A DNA stretch of 5,648 nucleotides from Phycisphaerae bacterium (GTDB lineage Bacteria > Planctomycetota > Phycisphaerae > Phycisphaerales > SM1A02): positions 1 through 5,648 of the forward strand of contig JABJDN010000046.1 of assembly GCA_018665385.1 (NCBI GenBank), in the 5' to 3' direction. Under the pieces are notes generated by a model. The model ran no database searches, was not told the DNA's origin, and worked only from the letters and a program-made list of their open reading frames with translations. A program made the position numbers and the translations under genes. Position 1 is the first letter of the stretch. Each line of letters opens with the position of its first letter. Positions 1-5,020 of the stretch are shown here, one piece after another.

Positions 1-966
1 GTGCAACCTGACGCATAAATCAATATGGTGCAGTAGTGCAGACCGTTGTTCTTCAAGTGTTGGGGGCATGGGTGCATTACCCTTCAATAATTCCCGAGCT
101 TGAGCGAAAATCCATGGGTTGCCAATGCACCCGCGAGCAACTGAAACTCCGCTAACACCAGTTTGTTGCATCATTCTAAAAATATCTGGTGCCGTCCAAA
201 TGTCACCGCTTCCAAAAATAACCCGGTCGCTTCTACTTGCCACCAACGCCTCTAGGAAACCCCATCTCGATGGCCCTTTGTACCGCTGCTCTACTGTTCT
301 GCCGTGCACAGTCGCCCAACTAAAACCAATTTCGTACGCATGATCGAAAATCTCAAAAAAGTTGTGCTCTGATTCAATTGAGTCATCCCACCCCCTGCGC
401 AATTTTAATGTCGTTGGAATCGTTTCTGGAACTGCATCTCGCACCGCAGATAGAATTTCGCACGCTTCTTTCGGTGACTGTAAAAAATGACCGCCACGAT
501 TACGCTTGCGTACTTTCTTTACTGGGCACGCAAGGTTCACATCAATCATGTCGTATCCCATTCCTGAAAGAATGAATGCGCCCTGTGCCATCTCATCTGG
601 ATTTGTTCCGATGACTTGACCCGCAATTGGGTGATCGTCTAATCCTGCGGCAGTGTTTCCTTCTAAATCTCCGCTTGCTGCTTCTTCGGCAAGAATGTCA
701 GGGTCTTCTTTTCGCCTGCCTTTTCCGCCATTAATGAGCGTTCTGTCTAGCAATGCCTCAGTAATACAAAATGGACAACCGTGTTTTCGCGCGATTAATC
801 GCATTGCTCCATCGCTGTAGCCCGCAAGCCCCGCTTGGTAAAAAGGAACATCGAACCCTGCACACGCTTCAGGGATTCGCTGGTCAATGGTAACGCCCTT
901 CGCAAACGATGCAATGTCTTCATGCGAAGCATCGCTTTCTGTTGAAGGGTTCATATTTACTGACAT
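1..966 (-). CDS. dus: tRNA-dihydrouridine synthase (DusB-like), 3' end cut by window edge
   Basis: Flavin enzyme that reduces uridine to dihydrouridine in the tRNA D-loop, in the cytoplasm. The frame is open for 322 codons from ATG 966 to the left edge with no stop. Visible in order: a TIM-barrel start with F-Y-Q-A-G-L-A-G-Y-S-D (42-52), T-E at 69-70, D-V-N-L-A-C-P-V-K-K (142-151) with catalytic Cys147, K-L-R-R-G-W (188-193), V-H-G-R-T (220-224) with His221, and the FMN phosphate-binding loops G-S-G-D-I (252-256) and A-R-G-C-I-G-N-P-W (277-285). The C-terminal helical tRNA-binding domain is mostly missing, probably about 60 residues judging from E. coli DusB length. About 35 residues precede the usual barrel start, and residues 75-112 hold a charged stretch about 13-15 residues longer than in E. 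coli DusB. ATG 966 follows the lipoprotein stop by one base, so translation is probably coupled; Met5 is an alternative start. Family is certain; the DusA/B/C class is less so. Confidence 0.93.
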   Translation of the reverse strand, partial: MSVNMNPSTESDASHEDIASFAKGVTIDQRIPEACAGFDVPFYQAGLAGYSDGAMRLIARKHGCPFCITEALLDRTLINGGKGRRKEDPDILAEEAASGDLEGNTAAGLDDHPIAGQVIGTNPDEMAQGAFILSGMGYDMIDVNLACPVKKVRKRNRGGHFLQSPKEACEILSAVRDAVPETIPTTLKLRRGWDDSIESEHNFFEIFDHAYEIGFSWATVHGRTVEQRYKGPSRWGFLEALVASRSDRVIFGSGDIWTAPDIFRMMQQTGVSGVSVARGCIGNPWIFAQARELLKGNAPMPPTLEEQRSALLHHIDLCVRLH

Positions 967-967
967 G

Positions 968-1390
968 TTATTCTTCGCTTATAACTACAAGCCCGACAAG
1001 CGGATGCACTTCATCAATTTGCAGTTCTGCGATAACCAAGGTTGTTGGCTCATCTGTTCTCCAGATTCCGCCTGCGTTAAATTGTTCGCCGTACGCGTCG
1101 CGTAAATTATGCAAATCAAAACGATATGTTGCACCTGCTGGAATGGCGGAAATAGGTGCAGAAAAACGTTGGTTAATCCACAGCATCGTGTTCCCGTAAT
1201 CATCCGCAGTACTGTTTACGATTTCAATAATTTCACCGCTACGCAAGACTTGTATTGGCACTGATTCTGCTGCATGTAAGTTCATGGGATACACGGGTGA
1301 TGCCAAACTAGGATCGCCCGCAGGGTTTTGGCAAGAAACTGCGCAGAATGCGAGTGCCATGGAAAATGAAAGTAGAATTATTTTTTTCAA
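968..1390 (-). CDS. small putative lipoprotein of unknown function
   Basis: I do not recognise this 140-residue protein. The chosen start is TTG at 1390-1388. It gives a classic signal peptide (M-K-K-I-I-L-L, hydrophobic to residue 18) ending in A-V-S-C-Q, with Cys20 as the likely lipidation site. An AAGGA-type ribosome site lies 8-10 bases upstream, and the start shares a TTGA overlap with the trpS stop. An ATG at 1426 would add 12 residues that spoil the signal peptide and overlap trpS further. After Cys20 come a Pro/Ser/Ala-rich linker (21-45) and a domain of about 95 residues. That domain alternates hydrophobic and polar positions as a beta sandwich would (V-L-R-S-G-E-I-I-E-I-V-N at 48-59), and has W71-I-N-Q-R, a G-G-I-W segment (107-110) and an acidic end. 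The lipobox lacks the preferred Leu at -3. It probably faces the periplasm or outer membrane. Its place between trpS and dus suggests co-transcription, not a shared pathway. Confidence 0.8.
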   Translation of the reverse strand: MKKIILLSFSMALAFCAVSCQNPAGDPSLASPVYPMNLHAAESVPIQVLRSGEIIEIVNSTADDYGNTMLWINQRFSAPISAIPAGATYRFDLHNLRDAYGEQFNAGGIWRTDEPTTLVIAELQIDEVHPLVGLVVISEE

Positions 1391-2448
1391 AACGAAAGTT
1401 TCCTTTTGAAGAATCCTAAGCCACAAGCTTCTTTTGCCATGGCTAATGTTTCTTCGGTACGTACATTTGCTCTTACAGTTCCGTCGCGAATGATGTCAAT
1501 TATTGTGCTGTCGTCACCTTCGTACTCAGCACGGCGCTCTTGCATAGGAGCAAGAAGTGCACTAATTGCTTCGGCGACTTCGATTTTTATGTGGCCATCG
1601 CCGATGTTGTCACCGCGAACATATTTGTCTTTTAGTTCGGCTGCTCTCGATACATCAGTAATAAACGTATCGACGTATTGCATCAAGGAACTGTCTATAT
1701 CACCTGGGTCGGTCATGGACTGCCTGCCTGTATACAACTGGCCTAACTTTTTCTTTACTTGTTTTGGCGTATCTGTAATAAGAATTGTGTTGTTAAGCGA
1801 TTTGCTCATTTTATTTACGCCATCTGTACCCATAAGTTTGCCGACTTTTCCAACGTCTGCTTTTGGAATTGGGAACACGCCCATTTTTTCCATAGCCGGA
1901 TCGTCGTCTTCAACATTATCGTCAATGCCACAATACAGTTTGTTAAATCGCCTTGCGACTTCGCGTGTCAATTCAATGTGAGGAATTTGATCCTCTCCTA
2001 CAGGAACAGCGTGTGCGCGGAACGCAAGAATATCCGCGGTTTGACCAACTGCATACAAGGGGAAACCAAAACTGTAGTTTTCGCCAAGGCCCTTTACTTT
2101 TATTTCTTCTTTCAAGGTGGGGTTACGCATGACACGGTTAAACGGAAGAAGCATTGCAAACAAAAATGTAAGTTCTGCAATTGCGGGTGTTTCAGATTGC
2201 AATAAAATTGCAGATTTGTTTGGGTCAATTCCCATAGCAAGGTAGTCGCGAACAATTTCTAATGTGTCTGAATGAATTTCATCGGGATGATCAGAACGCG
2301 TTGTATAGGCGTGCATATTTGCAAGCAAAAAGTAGCAGTCGTGTGTATCTTGCAATTCAATACGCCTTCGAACTGAGCCAACAAAATGGCCAAGGTGCAG
2401 TTGCCCGGTGGGTGTATCGCCTGTTAATATTACTTCTCGTGTGCTCAT
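1387..2448 (-). CDS. trpS: tryptophanyl-tRNA synthetase
   Basis: Class I aminoacyl-tRNA synthetase that charges tRNA-Trp with tryptophan in the cytoplasm using ATP; 353 residues, a normal bacterial length. Seen: P-T-G-Q-L-H-L-G-H (13-21), the HIGH-type ATP motif; N-P-T-L-K (109-113); G-Q-T-A-D-I-L (135-141), with Asp139 in the tryptophan pocket region; G-E-D-Q (151-154); and K-M-S-K-S (213-217). After KMSKS come a longer linker with M-T-D-P-G-D (245-250) and a helical anticodon-binding domain. This resembles the TrpRS lineage with an extended post-KMSKS segment more than the short E. coli form. The frame extends upstream of 2448, but that part is antisense-like and lies inside the protease gene. 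ATG 2448 is chosen because the protein begins S-T-R-E-V-I-L-T-G as the family does, and because it overlaps the protease stop as ATGA. There is no clear Shine-Dalgarno, which fits translational coupling. Confidence 0.97.
   Translation of the reverse strand: MSTREVILTGDTPTGQLHLGHFVGSVRRRIELQDTHDCYFLLANMHAYTTRSDHPDEIHSDTLEIVRDYLAMGIDPNKSAILLQSETPAIAELTFLFAMLLPFNRVMRNPTLKEEIKVKGLGENYSFGFPLYAVGQTADILAFRAHAVPVGEDQIPHIELTREVARRFNKLYCGIDDNVEDDDPAMEKMGVFPIPKADVGKVGKLMGTDGVNKMSKSLNNTILITDTPKQVKKKLGQLYTGRQSMTDPGDIDSSLMQYVDTFITDVSRAAELKDKYVRGDNIGDGHIKIEVAEAISALLAPMQERRAEYEGDDSTIIDIIRDGTVRANVRTEETLAMAKEACGLGFFKRKLSF
1399..1405 (-). promoter_or_regulatory. ribosome binding site deciding the TTG start of the lipoprotein gene
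   Basis: Read on the minus strand this is AAGGAAA inside the last codons of trpS, ending 8 bases before the TTG at 1390. It is the strongest Shine-Dalgarno-like match in the minus-strand operon. It favours the TTG start over the upstream ATG at 1426. Confidence 0.6.
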
Positions 2449-3257
2449 AGAGTGGTACTGTAAACAATTGCGATATTCATTGCGTTGAAAACTATATGAA
2501 TTACTATCGGGGCGAGCACACCGCTGCTCTTGACCCTTGCCCAGCATAAGCCGAGAGACAAGACAAATAGCCCCGCCATCGCTGAATATGTGGCTACCTC
2601 GGCATGCATACAGGCAAAAAGTATGCTTGTGACGATTATGGCTCCCCATGCTGTCTTTCTGTTAAAAAGTGCGACAAAAGTGGGCAATAGTAAGCCCCTA
2701 TAGAATACTTCTTCGGTAATCCCCGCCCCTATTGTTGCGCACAGAATGACCACCCAAGCTGAAGAGTCTAGTTCGCCTTCCAAGAGCAACGCCAGTGTTT
2801 TGTGGCCCACAATCTCGAAGGGTTCAACGCCAAGCTTTGCCAAAAATATATGAACAACACTTGCTGTTGCGAGCGCCAAAGGCACAAAAACGATATATCC
2901 AATGAGTGCGACTTGCGTAATATTCCTTGAACCGCAACGTTTTCGCAGGGTTGCGTACGCCATTAGTACTGGTATTTGTGCGAGCATAGCACCCGCAGAA
3001 ATCCATGCGGTTGCAAACAGTGTGCCTTCTCTGTCAATCGGGACCTGAGTTATACCAACCCATGCTCCTAGAACCCCTAGAAAGAGCGTTGAGGCCGCGA
3101 GAAGAATTGCCATTGTTGGTGTAATTGCCGGATCAAGATACCCCTGCCTTGGCAAGGAGCTTTGCGACGAGCGTATAAACCAAATACCGATGGCAAGTGC
3201 AAACACCGCAAGAAGTACTTCAAGAAAATGTGTTGTGGTCGCTTCCACTTCAGGCAT
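2445..3257 (-). CDS. CPBP-family (CAAX/Abi) intramembrane metalloprotease
   Basis: Integral membrane protein of 270 residues carrying the three conserved motifs of the CPBP (Abi, type II CAAX protease) family. These are E-E-V-F-Y-R (Glu182, Glu183, Arg187), F-A-C-M-H (Phe214, His218) and H-I-V-F-N (His254, Asn258), all placed in the C-terminal third as usual. By eye there are about eight hydrophobic segments: roughly 11-28, 49-70, 82-103, 115-137, 167-180, 204-217, 224-240 and 249-266. The glutamates and histidines are expected to hold the catalytic metal or water in the membrane. Bacterial substrates are mostly unknown; roles in bacteriocin immunity and protein processing are known for some members, and nothing here selects one. 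The frame stays open upstream to 3650, but that part is antisense to trpC. ATG 3257 is chosen because it lies just outside trpC, has GGG-rich sequence before it, and starts a typical N-terminus. It is the first gene of the minus-strand operon and overlaps trpS by four bases. Confidence 0.93.
   Translation of the reverse strand: MPEVEATTTHFLEVLLAVFALAIGIWFIRSSQSSLPRQGYLDPAITPTMAILLAASTLFLGVLGAWVGITQVPIDREGTLFATAWISAGAMLAQIPVLMAYATLRKRCGSRNITQVALIGYIVFVPLALATASVVHIFLAKLGVEPFEIVGHKTLALLLEGELDSSAWVVILCATIGAGITEEVFYRGLLLPTFVALFNRKTAWGAIIVTSILFACMHAEVATYSAMAGLFVLSLGLCWARVKSSGVLAPIVIHIVFNAMNIAIVYSTTL
3149..3179 (+). promoter_or_regulatory. candidate promoter of trpC
   Basis: TTGGCA (3149-3154) and TATAAA (3174-3179) each match the sigma-70 boxes at five of six positions, but the spacer is 19 bases, longer than ideal. 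A transcript from about 3186 would have a leader of roughly 100 bases, antisense to the start of the protease gene. No other pair nearer trpC looked better. I see no Trp-rich leader peptide or attenuator in that leader. Confidence 0.28.
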
Positions 3258-3288
3258 TCCCCCGTTACCCTTGGCAACAGAAGTTCCT

Positions 3289-4107
3289 ATGACAATTACA
3301 CTGCAAAAAATTATTGAATACAAACGAGAAGAGGTAGCGAAGCGCAAAGCAGAACGCCCTCTTACAGAATTGCAAGACGTTGTGAAAGATGCTGATAAAG
3401 CTAGAAACTTTTTTGGAGCCGTTGTAAACAGCCACACAAAAGGGAGCACAAGTGTAATTGCAGAAGTAAAACGCAAAAGCCCATCGGCTGGTGTTATTCG
3501 AGAAGATTTTGACCCAGTAGCCATTGCCCTAGCGTACGAGAAGGCGGGTGCCGCCGCTATATCTTGCTTAACCGATACGGAGTTTTTTGGTGGAAACCTT
3601 GCTTTTATTGAACAAATTCGAGATGTAGTTTCATTGCCAGTACTCCGCAAAGATTTTGTTATCGATTCGTATCAAATTTGGGAAGCAAGAGCCGCCGGCG
3701 CTGATGCTATTTTGTTAATTTCTGAAGTACTTTCTGAAGGGCAACTTCTTGATTACATGATTCTGTCGCAAAAACTTGGAATGACAATTCTTCTTGAAGT
3801 GCACGATATGGAAAACCTTCTCAAGGTCCAACAGCACATCGGATTTCCGCATGCCGGATATTGCTTGCTTGGAATCAACAATCGTAATTTAAAGACAATG
3901 AAGACCGATTTAACCCACACATTACGTATGATTGATGTGGTTGATGACCCAGCCATAGTTGTAAGTGAATCTGGAATTACCTCAGCGGAAGACCTCGACA
4001 AACTACGGTCTGTAGGGGTGCACGCTGTATTGGTTGGCGAATCACTTATGAAAGAACCCTGCCCTGGCGAAGCACTTTCAAAACTCATCCGCATGAATCC
4101 AACGTAA
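3289..4107 (+). CDS. trpC: indole-3-glycerol-phosphate synthase
   Basis: Tryptophan biosynthesis enzyme that closes the indole ring, converting carboxyphenylamino-deoxyribulose phosphate to indole-3-glycerol phosphate with loss of CO2 and water; cytoplasmic TIM barrel of 272 residues, a usual length for a single-function enzyme. The catalytic set is complete: A-E-V-K-R-K-S-P-S with Glu59 and Lys61, L-R-K-D-F with Lys121, L-L-E-V-H-D with Glu170, G-I-N-N-R-N-L with Asn197, and S-E-S-G-I with Glu227 and Ser228. The phosphate loop is V-L-V-G-E-S-L (247-253). There is no fused TrpF. ATG 3289 gives the expected N-terminal helix (I-I-E-Y-K-R-E-E-V); the frame is open back to 3190, but that part overlaps the divergent protease gene and looks unlike the family. 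The ribosome site is weak (AGAAG, 3279-3283). No other trp synthesis gene is visible, so the pathway genes are probably scattered; the following crotonase is likely co-transcribed. Confidence 0.97.
   Translation: MTITLQKIIEYKREEVAKRKAERPLTELQDVVKDADKARNFFGAVVNSHTKGSTSVIAEVKRKSPSAGVIREDFDPVAIALAYEKAGAAAISCLTDTEFFGGNLAFIEQIRDVVSLPVLRKDFVIDSYQIWEARAAGADAILLISEVLSEGQLLDYMILSQKLGMTILLEVHDMENLLKVQQHIGFPHAGYCLLGINNRNLKTMKTDLTHTLRMIDVVDDPAIVVSESGITSAEDLDKLRSVGVHAVLVGESLMKEPCPGEALSKLIRMNPT
3295..3323 (-). promoter_or_regulatory. candidate promoter of the minus-strand operon
   Basis: On the minus strand, TTGTAT (3323-3318) is followed after 17 bases by TGTAAT (3300-3295). The second hexamer matches the sigma-70 -10 box at five of six positions and the first matches the -35 box at three. 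Transcription would start near 3288, giving a leader of about 30 bases with AAGGG (3272-3268) ten bases before the ATG. It lies inside the first codons of trpC, which is forced by the 31-base divergent gap. This is a pattern match only. Confidence 0.33.
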
Positions 4108-4121
4108 CATAGAAGACAACC

Positions 4122-4862
4122 ATGATTACACTCTCAAAGCAAGACAATATTGTGACACTCTCCCTGAATCGACCAGAGAAACATAACGCGCTCTCGCTTG
4201 CGCTGATTCAAGCATTGCACACCGCACTTGACGAAGTTGAAGCGGACGACGAGATGCGGGTCTTTATTCTTACTGGTGAAGGTCGCTCCTTTTGCGCAGG
4301 TATGGATTTACAAGGTGTTATCGATGACCCAGATGCTATGCGAGAAATGTTGCAGTTATTAGCAACTGCATCCCAGCGAATCCGCAAACTTTCCGTGCCA
4401 ACGATTGCCTGCGTGCAAGGCGCGGCAGTAGGCGGTGGATGCGGGCTCATGATTATTTGTGATTTCGCGTTCACACATCCTGAGGCAAAAGTTGGATACC
4501 CAGAAGTTGACTTAGGTGTTTGCCCAGCAGTTGTTGCGCCATGGCTCATCAAAAAAATAGGTGCTGGTAAGGCTCGCTCAATGCTTCTCGCAGGCGGAAC
4601 AATGTCTGGCTTGCAAGGGTACGAAGCTGGACTGGTAACGCATGTCTGCGATAAAGAGGGGCTCAGCGCAGATGCGCTTGCGTTCGCGCATATTCTTGCT
4701 CGAGGTGGCAAAAACGCAATGGCTGTGACAAAACGGTGGTTGAACGAACTTGACGGCTCTGTAGACAAAGAAGTTCTCACGAAAGCGGCAAATCTCTCGG
4801 CAGATATCATTGCTGGCGATGAGGCTCAAAAACGCCTAAAACCGCTCTACAGCAAGCAATAA
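4122..4862 (+). CDS. crotonase-fold protein (enoyl-CoA hydratase/isomerase family), one-glutamate type
   Basis: Acyl-CoA enzyme of 246 residues, the size of a single-domain crotonase. Seen: N-R-P-E-K-H-N-A-L (16-24); the first oxyanion-hole segment S-F-C-A-G-M-D-L (56-63); the second, V-G-G-G-C-G-L (103-109); and Y-P-E-V-D-L-G (126-132), with Glu128 as the likely acid/base. The position matching the first catalytic glutamate of mitochondrial enoyl-CoA hydratase (G-G-G-C-E-L) is Gly108. Next, C-P-A-V-V-A-P-W-L-I (134-143) replaces the classical I-P-G-A-G-G-T-Q. From memory, this combination resembles bacterial methylglutaconyl-CoA hydratases of leucine breakdown (LiuC type) and some isomerases, so the exact reaction is open. 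It starts 14 bases after trpC with AGAAG six bases before the ATG, suggesting one transcript. No shared pathway with tryptophan synthesis is evident. Family is sure; substrate is not. Confidence 0.93.
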   Translation: MITLSKQDNIVTLSLNRPEKHNALSLALIQALHTALDEVEADDEMRVFILTGEGRSFCAGMDLQGVIDDPDAMREMLQLLATASQRIRKLSVPTIACVQGAAVGGGCGLMIICDFAFTHPEAKVGYPEVDLGVCPAVVAPWLIKKIGAGKARSMLLAGGTMSGLQGYEAGLVTHVCDKEGLSADALAFAHILARGGKNAMAVTKRWLNELDGSVDKEVLTKAANLSADIIAGDEAQKRLKPLYSKQ

Positions 4863-4871
4863 CCCGCTTTT

Positions 4872-4919
4872 TTTGACTTGGTCTTTAACTTGGTCTTTGA
4901 CCAGGTCAAAGACCAGGCG
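4872..4919. repeat. 12-bp tandem repeat array with phased GGTC-N3-GACC dyads
   Basis: Four 12-bp units follow the pattern TTTGACTTGGTC: 4872-4883 is exact, 4884-4895 has one change, 4896-4907 has two, and 4908-4919 is more degenerate. Because each unit carries GAC and GGTC, the array forms inverted repeats GGTC-TTT-GACC (4892-4902) and GGTC-AAA-GACC (4904-4914), plus a weaker one at 4880-4890. Their centres are at 4885, 4897 and 4909, exactly 12 bases apart. The array sits just after the stop of the first crotonase and directly upstream of the promoter of the second, where a transcription factor site would be expected. It could equally be a non-functional minisatellite or an RNA hairpin. Confidence 0.85.
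4891..4915 (+). other. perfect 25-base palindrome, strong RNA hairpin
   Basis: Bases 4891-4902 are the exact reverse complement of 4904-4915 around a central A, giving an 11-bp stem with a three-base loop in RNA. There is no T-run after it on either strand; the T-run at 4868-4874 precedes it on the plus strand, so it is not a canonical intrinsic terminator. Bases 4879-4893 can pair instead with 4901-4915 (14 of 15 pairs counting one G-U), giving a competing hairpin. It may stabilise or end the trpC-crotonase transcript, or be a DNA operator. Confidence 0.6.
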
Positions 4920-4939
4920 AACCGGTGAAGTCCGGAATT

Positions 4940-4948
4940 TGGTACAAT
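4940..4948 (+). promoter_or_regulatory. likely extended -10 promoter of the second crotonase gene
   Basis: TGG followed by TACAAT (4943-4948) fits an extended -10 element, five of six bases matching TATAAT with the TGn motif upstream. No good -35 box is present at the usual distance, which is typical of extended -10 promoters or of promoters helped by an activator. Transcription would begin near 4955, leaving a leader of about 66 bases before the ATG at 5021. The dyad repeat array ends about 20 bases upstream of this element. Confidence 0.45.
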
Positions 4949-4990
4949 GAGGGGCGCGGCATTCCAAGCCGGTTTTACTGTTTTTTGGGG

Positions 4991-5002
4991 GTACGTACGT
5001 AC
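4991..5002. repeat. GTAC tetranucleotide repeat in the leader of the second crotonase
   Basis: Three perfect GTAC units, self-complementary over 12 bases, follow a T6-G5 homopolymer pair (4981-4991) and are followed by degenerate units (GAAC, GAAT). The repeat lies 9-20 bases ahead of the AGAGAGA ribosome site (5011-5017). Slippage here would change leader length but not the reading frame. Confidence 0.7.
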
Positions 5003-5020
5003 GAACGAATAGAGAGATTT

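Noticed and set aside
1406..1981. 191-codon plus-strand open frame opposite trpS
   Set aside because: It lies wholly antisense to a clear trpS, its translation is Ser/Pro-rich low-quality sequence with no motif, and it has no ribosome site or promoter.
2449..2649. Upstream extension of the trpS frame by 67 codons
   Set aside because: It lies inside the protease coding region in another frame; family N-termini and the ATGA overlap support the start at 2448.
3180..3288. trp leader peptide, T-box or trp operator upstream of trpC
   Set aside because: I saw no Trp codon cluster, no T-box core and no trp-operator-like palindrome; the region is coding for the divergent protease.
3258..3650. Upstream extension of the CPBP protease frame by about 131 codons
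   Set aside because: The added region is antisense to conserved trpC codons and lacks family resemblance; the ATG at 3257 gives a normal-length protein.
4208..4810. 200-codon minus-strand open frame opposite the first crotonase
   Set aside because: It is a shadow frame antisense to conserved crotonase codons, rich in Ser/Ala/Pro, with no recognisable domain.
4868..4915. Intrinsic terminator after the first crotonase
   Set aside because: The T-run (4868-4874) comes before the hairpin on the plus strand, and on the minus strand the hairpin is followed by A residues, so neither orientation gives hairpin plus U-tract.
4957..4986. Attenuator-like hairpin followed by T-rich sequence in the second crotonase leader
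   Set aside because: The stem (4957-4960 with 4968-4971) is only four base pairs with a G-G clash beyond it, too weak to support a call.
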